Assembly: GCA_018265615.1 (NCBI GenBank)
Contig: JABLYX010000069.1
Coordinates: 2,146 to 25,220 of the forward strand
Length of the DNA: 23,075 bases
From: Lentisphaeria bacterium
GTDB lineage: Bacteria; Verrucomicrobiota; Lentisphaeria; Victivallales; Victivallaceae
Direction: 5' to 3'
Numbering within the stretch: the stretch's first letter is position 1; the number at the start of each line of letters is the position of its first letter. Below, in pieces: positions 6,364 to 14,723 of the stretch. The position numbers and the translations under genes were made by a program. Below the pieces are notes generated by a model. It saw nothing but the letters and a program-made list of their open reading frames with translations, did no database searches and was not told the DNA's origin.

Positions 6364-7191
6364 ATGGAACAGATTGAGCGGCTTCTCGAGGGGCTCGAAA
6401 GCCTGTGCGGCCATCGGATCATCTGGAAAGCGGTCGGGACGGGAAAGACCCCCTGCGGCGTTTCGGCGGCGCACACTTATCACGGCTGTCCGTTCTGCCG
6501 CGCGGTCAAGGCGGAACCCGGCCGGGAGCGGTTCTGCTCCGTGAACGACGACACGCTCCTGCCGCGCCGGGCGGAGGAGGCGCGCGCCCCGTTCGTGCAC
6601 CGCTGCCACGCCGGGGTTTCGGAGCTGGCCGTGCCGCTGTTCGACGGCGGCCGCTGCACGGAGGTGTTTCTCGCCGGGCCCTTCCGCGCGCCGGGCGCCG
6701 TTCCGGCGTACCCCTGCGCGGAACGGGAATTCTCCGCGCTGCCCGAGGCCGGCGAAACGGAGCTCGAGGCGGTGCGGCGCGTGCTCGGGGAGCTCGCGCC
6801 CATCCTGCGCGCCCGCCGCGACGCGCTCCGCCGGGAGGAGGGACCCGCCGGAATCCGCGATGCGCGGATCGCGGGCGCGGTCGGGCATATCGCGCGGAAT
6901 TATGCCTCGGCCATCCGCGTGAAGGAGCTCGCGGCGAAGGCGTGCCTGAGCGAGTCGCGCTTTCTGCACCTCTTCCGGAAAGAGGCGGGGATCCCGGTGA
7001 CGGCCTGCGTCACGCGCTTCCGGCTGAAGGCGGCGCGGCTGCTGCTGGAGGAGTCCGGCGTCTCCATCGGCGAGGTCATGGAGAAGTGCGGCTTCCGCGA
7101 CCAGAGCCGGTTCGGAAAGCTCTTCCGGGAATTCACCGGGTATTCGCCGCTGGCCTACCACAAGCGCTTCGCGCGCCGCCGGGATGTGTAG
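6364..7191 (+). CDS. AraC-family transcriptional regulator with PocR-like sensor domain
   Basis: This 275-residue protein has two parts. Residues about 5-150 resemble the PocR ligand-sensing domain: HGCPFCRAVK, RFCSVND, FVHRCHAGVSELAVPLF and TEVFLAGPFR follow one another, with cysteines at about 42, 45, 58 and 81. Residues about 165-270 are the AraC DNA-binding domain with two helix-turn-helix motifs (IRVKELAAKACLSESRFLHLFRKEAGIP and SIGEVMEKCGFRDQSRFGKLFREFTGYSP). It should act in the cytoplasm as a ligand-responsive activator or repressor, most simply of the divergent oxidoreductase gene. AGGGGA lies a few bases before the ATG. The ligand is unknown. Confidence 0.9.
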   Translation: MEQIERLLEGLESLCGHRIIWKAVGTGKTPCGVSAAHTYHGCPFCRAVKAEPGRERFCSVNDDTLLPRRAEEARAPFVHRCHAGVSELAVPLFDGGRCTEVFLAGPFRAPGAVPAYPCAEREFSALPEAGETELEAVRRVLGELAPILRARRDALRREEGPAGIRDARIAGAVGHIARNYASAIRVKELAAKACLSESRFLHLFRKEAGIPVTACVTRFRLKAARLLLEESGVSIGEVMEKCGFRDQSRFGKLFREFTGYSPLAYHKRFARRRDV

Positions 7192-7247
7192 TTGCTTCGC
7201 GCCCGGATGTCTCCGACGGCCGGAGGCTCCGCGCCTTCGGAATCCGC

Positions 7248-7289
7248 CAGGGCCGGGCGGCCCTGAACCCTCGGACGGCAGGCCGTCCG
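7248..7289. other. Two perfect hairpins between convergent genes
   Basis: CAGGGCCG/CGGCCCTG (7248-7255 with 7258-7265) and CGGACGGC/GCCGTCCG (7272-7279 with 7282-7289) are perfect 8-bp inverted repeats with 2-nt gaps. The second directly abuts the stop codon of the SGNH gene on the minus strand. They probably help end both convergent transcripts, although neither has a T-tract. Confidence 0.5.
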
Positions 7290-8615
7290 TTACTTCACAA
7301 GTTCGCCGACGAGGAAGAGCTGCCCCGCGTAGCCGTTCAGCGGCTCGTACTTTGCCGGGTTCCTGTCGAAATCCCCGCGGTTGCGCTCGAAGAGCACCGC
7401 GCGCTTGTCGAACTTCTTCGGCAGCACCGTGATCTTCACCGTGTGGACCGTGTCCGGCAGCTTGTCCGCGATTCCGCAGAGCGTGAGGCGGCGGTAGGTG
7501 CAGTAGCCGTCGAACCGGCGCACTTCGCGCGCTTTGCCGTCGACTTCGATCCCGTAGCTGGCGGTGTCCGGCCCGTACAGGTCGTACAGCATCGCCTTGG
7601 TTCCCTTGAACTTGAATTCGATCGTCGAACCCGGATCGAGCTTCCAGAGCTTCGGCATGCGGCCGGAGAACTGCTTTGCGACCGGATCCTCCTTCGGCAG
7701 CAGCTTCGCCGGGCCGGAGAGCTTGATTCCGGGGGCGTCGAGCGCGACCGACGCGGTGTTCTCCCAGTTGCCCGCGAGCATCGGGGCGGGGAGCTCCGCC
7801 GCGCCCGGCCTGCCGGCCTTCAGCAGCTCCGGCAGCGCTTTGGCGAGCATGGCGGTGTAGAGCTTGTGGCCCGTGTCCGGGAACGGATGGACGCCGTCCT
7901 TCGAAAAGACGATCTTCCCGTCCGCGTTTTTCGGCAGGTTCGACGCCTGATTCAGCTCGTCGCCCGAGACGCGGGTCATGCCGCCCGGCTCTCCCGCCAT
8001 GATGAGTTTTCCCTCTTTTTCGAGCTTTGCGACTTCATGGGAGATGTTGACGGTCGGGATGTTGTAATGCTCCGCGATCTCTTCCATGATCGCGGCCGGC
8101 GGCGGGAGCTTGCCCTCCTGATAGTATTTGAGGTTCGCCTTCGTGACCGTGTAGACGAAGCAGATGTCGCATTCGGGATCCGCCCTGCGGATCTGGCGGA
8201 CGATCCCCTCCATCGCGTTGCGTATGCGCTCCGGCTTCGCCCCCGCGTCGTTGACCGCGAATTCGACGAAGACGAGGTCGGGCTTATGGCGCAGCGCGTC
8301 GTAGCTGAGGCGGAACGCGCCGAGGTCCGAGCCGGTTCCGCCGATCGCCGCGTTGACCGCCCTGACCTGCGTCCCCGGCAGGAGTTTGCGCAGGAGGTCG
8401 GCCGACTGCGGGCGCCAGCCGTTCTGTTCGGTGATGCTTCCGCCGAAATAGACGGCCGTGACCGGCTTGCCGGCCTTTGCCTTCGCCGCGAAATTCGGCA
8501 GGCCGCCGCGCACCGTGAACGGTACGGATTCGCGGGTCGGGAACGTGTCGGGATCGACGGCCGATGCGCAGAACGCGAGAGCCGCCGCGGCGAGGGTCAG
8601 GAACAGTTTTTTCAT
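7290..8615 (-). CDS. Exported SGNH/GDSL-type hydrolase (probable carbohydrate esterase)
   Basis: This 441-residue protein begins with a signal peptide (MKKLFLTLAAAALAFCASA). The SGNH blocks are in order: YFGGSIT with nucleophile S60, NAAIGGTGS with the oxyanion glycine near 92-93, FVEFAVNDAG with N122, and DGVHPFPDTGH with D240 and H243. Residues about 275-441 form a separate beta-rich domain (e.g. PGSTIEFKFKGTKAMLYDLYG) that may bind carbohydrate. By family and context it probably removes acyl groups from a polysaccharide outside the cytoplasm. GGAG lies 8 nt before the ATG, which overlaps the upstream fucosidase stop as ATGA. It is the last gene of the five-gene operon. Confidence 0.88.
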   Translation of the reverse strand: MKKLFLTLAAAALAFCASAVDPDTFPTRESVPFTVRGGLPNFAAKAKAGKPVTAVYFGGSITEQNGWRPQSADLLRKLLPGTQVRAVNAAIGGTGSDLGAFRLSYDALRHKPDLVFVEFAVNDAGAKPERIRNAMEGIVRQIRRADPECDICFVYTVTKANLKYYQEGKLPPPAAIMEEIAEHYNIPTVNISHEVAKLEKEGKLIMAGEPGGMTRVSGDELNQASNLPKNADGKIVFSKDGVHPFPDTGHKLYTAMLAKALPELLKAGRPGAAELPAPMLAGNWENTASVALDAPGIKLSGPAKLLPKEDPVAKQFSGRMPKLWKLDPGSTIEFKFKGTKAMLYDLYGPDTASYGIEVDGKAREVRRFDGYCTYRRLTLCGIADKLPDTVHTVKITVLPKKFDKRAVLFERNRGDFDRNPAKYEPLNGYAGQLFLVGELVK

Positions 8616-9829
8616 TGATCGAACTCCAGTTTGAATACGGGTACGGTTGCACAGAGCCGGTTGACCGGGATGTTGCGGAGCCGGAGGCTGCCGCCCTGGC
8701 CGCGTTCATAGACGACCGGTTCGAGCGTCCAGTCGACCGCTTCGCCGGTGTTCAGCAGCGTGACGCGCCGGGGCGCGCGGTCGAACGGGCGGAGCCGCAG
8801 CGTCGAACTCTCCGGCAGTTCGGGGCAGTGGAGGTAGACCGTGCCGCCGCGCCGGGTCGCGATGAGGCGGCCGTCTTCGAAGAGGCCCGGTGCCGGCTCC
8901 GCGTCGAACGCCTCGCGCACCCGGCGGAACCAGTTGCCGACGCCGCGCAGGAGCTCCACGGCCTGCGGCGGGATGACCCCGTCCGCATCCGGCCCGACGT
9001 TCAGCAGGTAGTTCCCCCCCGCCGCGAGCGTCCGGTCGATGCGGTCGAGGAAGTAGCGCAGCGAGTAGTAATCCTCGTCGCGCCGGAAGCCCCAGCTGTT
9101 CACGCCGACCGACTGGCACGCTTCGACGGGACGCAGCGCGCCGCTGTCGGTGTTCGCCGATTCGGGGTCGATGTCGCGCTCCGGCGTCGAATAGTCGCCC
9201 GGCACGAAGCCGCGGTTGTTGATGACGGCGGAGGGCTGAAGCCGCCGGATCAGCTCATGCACCTCCGGCGCCTTGACCCCCGGCACGTTCATGTCCCACC
9301 AGATGCCGTGGACGGTCCCGTAGTCAGTGCACAGCTCGGTGATCTGCCGCTTCAGGTATTCGAGGTACTTCCGCCAGTCGTGGCGCGACGGATCGGTCAC
9401 GATTTCGTGGTGGCGGCCGATGTTCGGATAATTTTCCTGGTGCCAGTCTACGACCGAGTAGTAGAATTCGAGCGGCATCCCGCGTCTGCGGCACGCTTCG
9501 GCCAGCTCCCCGACCGCGTCCCGCCCGAACGGCGAGTTGCCGATGTGGAACTCCGTCTCGCGGCTCGGCCAGAGGCAGAAACCGTCGTGGTGTTTCGCAG
9601 TGAACACCATGTATTCGAAGCCGTTCTCCTGCGCGAGATCGAGCCAGGCGTCGGGGCTGAAGTGCTTCGGGTCGAACCGGTCGATGAGCTTCACATACTC
9701 CCCGGCCGGAACGTTGAAGCGCTGCTGCTCCTGCTCCTGAACCCCGTTGACGGCGTACAGCCCCCAGTGGATGAACAGCCCGAGGCGGCGGTTGAGGAAC
9801 CAGTCCCGCCCGTCGTTAAAACGAAACAT
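8612..9829 (-). CDS. GH29 alpha-L-fucosidase
   Basis: This 405-residue enzyme carries GH29 hallmarks: GLFIHWGLYAV near the N-terminus, YMVFTAKHHDGFCLWPS (H80-H81-D82), FYYSVVDWH, then HGIWWDMNVPG in which D179 is the expected nucleophile. These are followed by VINNRG and a GDYSTPE segment, and NYLLNVGPDADGVIP is also typical. It should hydrolyse terminal alpha-L-fucosyl residues with retention. The protein starts directly with the catalytic domain and shows no signal peptide, so it probably acts in the cytoplasm on imported oligosaccharides, unlike its exported operon partners. AAGGA precedes the ATG. It lies 32 bp after the large glycosidase gene and overlaps the SGNH gene by four bases. The acid/base residue was not assigned. 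Confidence 0.93.
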   Translation of the reverse strand: MFRFNDGRDWFLNRRLGLFIHWGLYAVNGVQEQEQQRFNVPAGEYVKLIDRFDPKHFSPDAWLDLAQENGFEYMVFTAKHHDGFCLWPSRETEFHIGNSPFGRDAVGELAEACRRRGMPLEFYYSVVDWHQENYPNIGRHHEIVTDPSRHDWRKYLEYLKRQITELCTDYGTVHGIWWDMNVPGVKAPEVHELIRRLQPSAVINNRGFVPGDYSTPERDIDPESANTDSGALRPVEACQSVGVNSWGFRRDEDYYSLRYFLDRIDRTLAAGGNYLLNVGPDADGVIPPQAVELLRGVGNWFRRVREAFDAEPAPGLFEDGRLIATRRGGTVYLHCPELPESSTLRLRPFDRAPRRVTLLNTGEAVDWTLEPVVYERGQGGSLRLRNIPVNRLCATVPVFKLEFDQ

Positions 9830-9861
9830 ATCGATCCTTTTCTTCTATGTCTTTCAGTCAT

Positions 9862-12800
9862 TCAGCGCGTCCGCGCCCGCCCGAAATCGGCGGCGCTGCG
9901 GAAGTTCAGCGGCGTACCGTAGAGCATGAGCTGCGTCTTGCGCCCGGCCCTGTCCGGATACGGCCCGTTGAGTCCGAGATCGAACCCGAACGTCTCCGGC
10001 GCCCTGCCTTCCTCCGTGACCGCCTTCCACGGAATGCGGAGCGTCAGCACATACCCCTCCTTCCCGGCCGGGGCCGAGAAGAGTTCGACGCCGCGCTTCT
10101 CCGCGTCCGCCATCTGCGGCGAATGGAGCTCCGGCTTCACGCCCCCGGTTTCCGGGTGTGCGAGGAACTGGTACACGCCGTCGCCGTAGCTCACGCTCCC
10201 GAGCCCTTCGCCGGGGCGGCGGAAATCGAGGAACAGCTCCATGCAGCTTCCAAGTGTGCCCGGCCACGGCTGCGGCAGACGCAGATTCGCGTCGCGCGCT
10301 TCGAGTTTAACATACAGCGCCTCGCCGTCATATGCAAGCCGGACCGTGCCGGAAAGTTCCTCCGGGCCGCCCCAGAAGGTATCCTCCTGCAGCGACGCGA
10401 GCTTCGGCGGGCGGCCGACCACGGCCTGTTCGACCTGGTCGAGCGCGATTCCCGGAAGCTGCTTCAGGAATTCCGCCGAGCGCCAGTTTCGCCCGTCCGC
10501 GATGCGGCTGACCGCGACGGAGGGCTTGTTCGTGATCCTGACCGGACAGGCGTAGCTGCCGCCGCCCGGGAGCTCGACCGTGAAGGCAAGGTCGATTTCG
10601 CGCGGCGCGCCGGGCGCGACCTGGAGCCGGAAGTCGGCGTTGCGCCGTTTCTTCGGGGCGATCTCCGTCACGGCTTCGGCGGGGATGGCCTGCACGAAGG
10701 GGTTCTCCGCCGCGCGGATGCGGGCGTTCCACGGCTTCGCTTCGCGGTTCAGCAGCGTGAAGCGGACCGCGCCTTTCCCGTCCTCCGGCTCCGTGACCGT
10801 GATCCTGTCGACGGGGGAGGGGAGCAGCTTCATGCCCGGCTCCTTCGCGTGGATGTAGACCGGCATGTCGCTGAGGCCGAGCAGGTAGCGGCTGCCGCCG
10901 TCGAGCGGCACAAGCTCCCGGCGTTCGCCGTAAAGCGTGACGAGTTCGAGCGTATTTTCCGGCGAATCCAGCAGCACCGAGCCGGTCGGGCCCGCCGACC
11001 AGAGCAGCGCGACTTCGCCGCCGTCCGCCTTGCGGAAGATCCCGCCCTGCACCGACGGGGAACCGGTCCCGCGCGGCGCGGGGTCGGTCAGCACGCCCTC
11101 GAACTGCGCGGTGAGCACGCCGACCGCGAGCGTCAGCAGGTTCGGCGTGCGTTCGCCCTTCGCGGTCGCGCCGAAGAGACTGAACCACGGAGAGCGTTCG
11201 AGCCACGTCTCCGGATCCTTCGGCCAAGCGGGGTTCCAGCCGAAGAAGACGAACCCCTCCGCTCCGGCGAGCAGATTGAGCACGGCGTTCTTCACCATCG
11301 AGGCGGAGGCCCGGTATTCGTCGTTGACCCTGCCCGGCCAGGCGTTCTTCGAGACGAAGCCGGGGGCGCTCTCCGCGATCTTCTCCGCGACGGCGGCGGG
11401 GGCGATCGGTTCGTCCACCTTGCAGCGCATCACGCAGAGCACGCCGGTTTCGGAGTTGATGAAACGGTTGATCCTGTGCTTCCGGGCGACCTTCTTCGCC
11501 TCTTCGAGCATGTCGGAGAGGCCGGCCTGGTCGGGCTGGCGCGGAGTCGTGTAGGTGTGCCAGCTGACCGCGTCCATGACGGCGCCCCGGTCGAGCGTTT
11601 TCGCCATCCACGGCACGAAGGTGCTCGTGCCGCTGATGCCGTAGACGATGTTGTCGCGGTCGGCGGCGTGGAGTTCACGCGCCACGACCTTCGCGAGTTC
11701 GGCGTAATCCTCCGGCACGTCCGGCATGTGGCCGGAGGCGTTCGGTTCATTCTCGATCTCCCAGCGGCGGACCCTGCCTTTGTAGCGTTCTCCCGCGGCG
11801 CGGACGAATTCCCCGTAGCGCCTGAGCTCCGGGAAGCCGCCGCCCCATCCCCACGGGTGTTTGCGCATCTTCGGGTAGGGGCGCGCCCGCTGCCAGTCGA
11901 GCAGCGGCGTGCCGTAGAGGCAGACGTAGAGTTCACGGCCGGAGGCGAGCTCCCAGTCGATCTTTTCGTTCCAGTTCCATTCGGCGGCGGGGGTGTCGGG
12001 GTCGAGGCCGTAGCCGCCGTTCCAGTCTCTGACCCATGCCGGGCCGACCACGTAGCCCCAGCGCAGATATTTGTGCGCGAACCGCAGCGGCAGCGCATCG
12101 GGCCAGAAGCCGAAGAGTTTCACGTCCGCGTCGTGCAGCCCGAAGAGGCCGGGGCCGGGCTTCTCGCCGCGCGGCTCGGCGCGGAAGAAGTGGAACGTAT
12201 GCGTCCGCTCCCCCGCGTCCCCCGAGACGTTCGCCGTCAGGTGGAAGATGTCGCTTTTGAGCTCGAACGGGAACTTGACGGGGGAGATGCGCTCTTCGCC
12301 GGGAGCAAGTTCGGCGGTTTCGCTCCACTTCGCGTCACGCCTGCCGACTTCGCTTTTGAGGGCGTAATCGATCGTGACGCGGGCCGGCTTCCCGCCGGAG
12401 TTCGACAGCTGAAGCACCGGGCAGTCGCGTTTCGCCGGGTCGGTGCCGACCGCGAAGTTGTCGAAGCCGTGGAAACGGGCGGTCACGCCGCCGCCGCCGG
12501 GGGAGGGAGCGGCCTTCGCCGCGTAGCCGTTCTCCCAGCCGAGCTCGAACGCCGCGCCGCCGGAGGCGAGCGCAAGCTCGTCGATGACGGCCGCGTACAC
12601 CGTGAGCGCGACGGGGGCGAATCCGGCGGGGAGGGGGAGTTCCGCTGTTTTCCCGCCGCCTTCGAGCACGGCCCTGCCGCCGCCGCAGGTGAGCTTGAAG
12701 TGCGTCCATTTTCCGGCCGGGAGCTTCGCGGGGCCGGCGGCGGTCTCCTTTCCGGAGCGCAGCGCGGCGCCGCGTCCGGCGCTTGCGGCCGGGATGATGA

Positions 12801-13098
12801 CTTCGAGCTTGCGCTTCTGCGCGTCGGTGAGCACCAGCGCGGCCTTTTCGGCGCGGCGCGGCAGGTCGCGCAGGTAAAACGTCGCGACGGTTTCCGCTCC
12901 GGCCCGGAAGTGCGGCAGGAGGCTGTAGGTGAAGCTGACGTTCTCGAACGTCGCGCATTTCCCCTTCGCGCCGCCCTCCGCCGGGGGGATGACCGGGACG
13001 CGCGGATTCGCGCCGCCGCCCGCCGGATAGAGCGTGACCGCGGCTGCAAGCTGCGCCGCCGCGAAAAACGCCGGGATGGTGAAAGCAGTCATTTTCAT
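9862..13098 (-). CDS. Large exported clan GH-A-like glycosidase with CBM9-like C-terminus
   Basis: This 1078-residue protein has a signal peptide (MKMTAFTIPAFFAAAQLAAA). Residues about 20-310 are beta-rich, carbohydrate-binding-like modules. Residues about 315-690 look like a TIM barrel: WEIENEPN places the acid/base candidate at E451, and RFINSETGVL places the nucleophile candidate at E550, the strand 4 and strand 7 pattern of clan GH-A. Further beta domains follow. Residues about 865-1075 resemble the family 9 carbohydrate-binding module (VRLAYDGEALYVKLEARD, FLDFRRPGEG, YVLTLRIPWKAV). It should cut a polysaccharide in the periplasm or outside. The specific GH family was not recognised, and substrate specificity is open. 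It starts 7 bp after the DNRLRE-like gene, in the same operon. Confidence 0.82.
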   Translation of the reverse strand: MKMTAFTIPAFFAAAQLAAAVTLYPAGGGANPRVPVIPPAEGGAKGKCATFENVSFTYSLLPHFRAGAETVATFYLRDLPRRAEKAALVLTDAQKRKLEVIIPAASAGRGAALRSGKETAAGPAKLPAGKWTHFKLTCGGGRAVLEGGGKTAELPLPAGFAPVALTVYAAVIDELALASGGAAFELGWENGYAAKAAPSPGGGGVTARFHGFDNFAVGTDPAKRDCPVLQLSNSGGKPARVTIDYALKSEVGRRDAKWSETAELAPGEERISPVKFPFELKSDIFHLTANVSGDAGERTHTFHFFRAEPRGEKPGPGLFGLHDADVKLFGFWPDALPLRFAHKYLRWGYVVGPAWVRDWNGGYGLDPDTPAAEWNWNEKIDWELASGRELYVCLYGTPLLDWQRARPYPKMRKHPWGWGGGFPELRRYGEFVRAAGERYKGRVRRWEIENEPNASGHMPDVPEDYAELAKVVARELHAADRDNIVYGISGTSTFVPWMAKTLDRGAVMDAVSWHTYTTPRQPDQAGLSDMLEEAKKVARKHRINRFINSETGVLCVMRCKVDEPIAPAAVAEKIAESAPGFVSKNAWPGRVNDEYRASASMVKNAVLNLLAGAEGFVFFGWNPAWPKDPETWLERSPWFSLFGATAKGERTPNLLTLAVGVLTAQFEGVLTDPAPRGTGSPSVQGGIFRKADGGEVALLWSAGPTGSVLLDSPENTLELVTLYGERRELVPLDGGSRYLLGLSDMPVYIHAKEPGMKLLPSPVDRITVTEPEDGKGAVRFTLLNREAKPWNARIRAAENPFVQAIPAEAVTEIAPKKRRNADFRLQVAPGAPREIDLAFTVELPGGGSYACPVRITNKPSVAVSRIADGRNWRSAEFLKQLPGIALDQVEQAVVGRPPKLASLQEDTFWGGPEELSGTVRLAYDGEALYVKLEARDANLRLPQPWPGTLGSCMELFLDFRRPGEGLGSVSYGDGVYQFLAHPETGGVKPELHSPQMADAEKRGVELFSAPAGKEGYVLTLRIPWKAVTEEGRAPETFGFDLGLNGPYPDRAGRKTQLMLYGTPLNFRSAADFGRARTR

Positions 13099-13105
13099 AT
13101 CGGGC

Positions 13106-13747
13106 CTATTCCGTGACGACGGTCAGCGTCGGGTTGTACTGCCTGCCGGAGATCGCGGCGAATTCGCTTGTGCGCCAGCGCCACGCGCTCCCGGCCGGAG
13201 CGTCTTCGGCGGCTTCGAGGCGGAACCCGATCCAGCCGGAGTTCGCCTGCCGGGCCGCTTCGACCGCCTGCGTCACGTCGATCGTGACCGGCTTGAGCGG
13301 CTTGCCGTCTGTCCTCCGCGGCTTCGCTTCGAGCGCGCGGCCGAGCTTCGTGCCGCTGTCGTCGGTCAGGTCGATTTTTCCGTCGGCCTCCGGGGCGAGA
13401 TGGTAATAGATGTCGATGGCGGGGCCGGAGGCGCCCTCTTTGTCCGGGTGGCAGCCGAATTTCCCGTTCAGCGACAGCTTCAGCGTCGCTTTTCTGACCG
13501 GGCCCGCGAGCTCCGGGAGCCGGAACTCGAAAACCGCTTTGCGGTTCTGCTTCCAGATCTTCCCGGAGAGCGCCTCGCGGTCCTCCCCGTCGGCTCTGGT
13601 CGACATCGCGCGGTCGACGATGCCGTCCCCGGTCGTGTCGATGAGGACGCCGTCCCCGGCCGGTTCGGTCTTCGTTTCGACGGTCGCGGCGGAGAGCCCG
13701 GCAAAGAGGGAGCACGCGGCGAGTGCAAGGATGTGTTTCGGATTCAT
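13106..13747 (-). CDS. Small exported DNRLRE/CBM-like beta-sandwich protein
   Basis: This 213-residue protein has a signal peptide (MNPKHILALAACSLFAGLSA). A short acidic DTTGDGIVDRA segment resembles a calcium-binding loop. The body has the strand pattern of DNRLRE-type domains: AVFEFRLPELAGPVRKATLKL, VTIDVTQAVEAA, GWIGFRLEAA and final YNPTLTVVTE. No catalytic residues are apparent, so a structural or glycan-binding role outside the cytoplasm is likely. The frame is open upstream to 13948, but the ATG at 13747 has AAGGAG 8 nt before it and a signal peptide directly after it, whereas the upstream extension overlaps the preceding gene in another frame. It sits 17 bp after the prepilin-like gene. 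Confidence 0.78.
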   Translation of the reverse strand: MNPKHILALAACSLFAGLSAATVETKTEPAGDGVLIDTTGDGIVDRAMSTRADGEDREALSGKIWKQNRKAVFEFRLPELAGPVRKATLKLSLNGKFGCHPDKEGASGPAIDIYYHLAPEADGKIDLTDDSGTKLGRALEAKPRRTDGKPLKPVTIDVTQAVEAARQANSGWIGFRLEAAEDAPAGSAWRWRTSEFAAISGRQYNPTLTVVTE

Positions 13748-13764
13748 GCCGTCTTCTCCTTCCG

Positions 13765-14478
13765 TCAGTTTTTGGGGTTCCAGTAGAGTTTCTCGGCGTC
13801 GGCGGGGCCGTAGGTCGAGGTCAGCGCCTGCCACTGCATGGAGCTGGTGTGCCCGTCCGCCCAGAGCACATTGGCCATGTTGTTGTGACGTCCGCTCGGC
13901 ATGGCCTTCTCCCAGCTGTACGAGGCGATCTCTCCGTTGCCTTCGCATTCGCGCCCGTCGACGGCGTAGACTTTCTGCGAGGGGGACTTGATGCTGCTGA
14001 GCTTTTTCGGCTTGACGGAGTTGCCGGTGCCGGAAACGGCGAAATAGACGTAGTTGACGCCGTACATGCCCCAGAAATCGGTGTTGGATTTCTTCGCCTT
14101 GTATTCCGCATAGGACATTTCCCGGATCGGACAGCGGTTGATGATGTTGCGGTCTTTCTGCGCCGCTGCGTACTGCGCGTCCTTGTTCCCCGCGTAGAAG
14201 TAGAGGCGCAGCAGCTGGGCGGACCAGGTCGGCCCCATGCTCCCGTTGCCGTACGAGGGGTAGTAGCCGTTGTTATCGTTGTTGTAGAAGTTCACGAACG
14301 AGCCGATCTGCTTGAGGTTGTTGATGCAGGTGCTCTTTTTGGCGCTGTCGCGCGCCCGGTTCAGCGCCGGCAGCAGCATGGAGGCGAGAATGGCGATAAT
14401 CGCAATGACGACCAGCAGCTCGATGAGGGTGAATTTCCGATGCATGGGTATGCGATGTTCACGGTTCAGGCTTTGCAT
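13765..14478 (-). CDS. Prepilin-type N-terminal / H-X9-DG protein (pseudopilin-like), first gene of operon 1
   Basis: This 237-residue protein has a type IV prepilin-like N-terminus, RKFTLIELLVVIAII, a hydrophobic helix with the conserved Glu at +5, then LLPALNRARDSAK. Near the C-terminus GRHNNMANVLWADGH matches the H-X9-DG motif (H, nine residues, DG). The rest is Asn-, Tyr- and Gly-rich, as in exported globular domains. The first ATG (14478) has AAGGAG 7 nt upstream and gives an 11-residue extension before MHRKFTL; the second ATG (14445) matches the start of the paralogue at 17167. The position before Phe is Lys, not the usual Gly. It probably stays anchored by the N-terminal helix with the globular part outside. 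Its function in this family is unknown; as first gene of a glycan operon it may bind or present substrate. Confidence 0.9.
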   Translation of the reverse strand: MQSLNREHRIPMHRKFTLIELLVVIAIIAILASMLLPALNRARDSAKKSTCINNLKQIGSFVNFYNNDNNGYYPSYGNGSMGPTWSAQLLRLYFYAGNKDAQYAAAQKDRNIINRCPIREMSYAEYKAKKSNTDFWGMYGVNYVYFAVSGTGNSVKPKKLSSIKSPSQKVYAVDGRECEGNGEIASYSWEKAMPSGRHNNMANVLWADGHTSSMQWQALTSTYGPADAEKLYWNPKN

Positions 14479-14723
14479 GGTTTAACTCCTTTTGGTTGAA
14501 TAGGGCTGTCCGGCCTCTGACGGCTGAATTGTCCGGTTTGATTTTTCTGCGTTATACATGTTGAATTGTCGCGGGATTCGCGGGGGAAATACATCTCCCT
14601 CCGCACTCCCGTTTCTTACACTCGTGTGACGGGCGCGGGCCCGTGGGTTGTTCCCTTCCCGCCCACTTTGCGGCGCATACCGCGCTTTTTTTGCCGGGCT
14701 GCTGTGCTGTGCCGTATTGCCTG
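14479..14723 (-). promoter_or_regulatory. Regulatory region of glycan operon 1
   Basis: The 245-bp gap carries the operon promoter on the minus strand. The best -10 is TATAAC (14556-14551), without a good -35, which suggests an activator. Directly upstream is GCGACAATTCAACATG (minus strand, 14572-14557), which matches 11 of its first 12 bases with the AraC-region repeat at 17021. A second copy, GGACAATTCAG, lies at 14534-14524, just after the expected start, and a split copy at 14510-14496. An ACGGGC-GCGG-GCCCGT hairpin at 14629-14644 lies behind the GntR-type gene and has no T-tract. No further gene was seen here. Confidence 0.5.

Noticed and set aside
6405..8618. 737-codon ORF spanning the PocR/AraC gene and the antisense of the SGNH gene
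   Set aside because: The translation is Arg-rich and featureless, it crosses two convergent real genes, and both have clear motifs in their own frames.
9847..13116. 1089-codon ORF on the plus strand opposite the large glycosidase gene
   Set aside because: It mirrors the glycosidase gene almost exactly, has an Arg/Ala/Val-rich low-complexity translation, no domain, signal peptide or ribosome binding site. It is a by-product of high GC at third codon positions.
13748..13948. Longer start (13948) for the DNRLRE-like protein
   Set aside because: The 67-residue extension is charged, overlaps the prepilin-like gene in another frame and would bury the signal peptide; the ATG at 13747 has its own AAGGAG.
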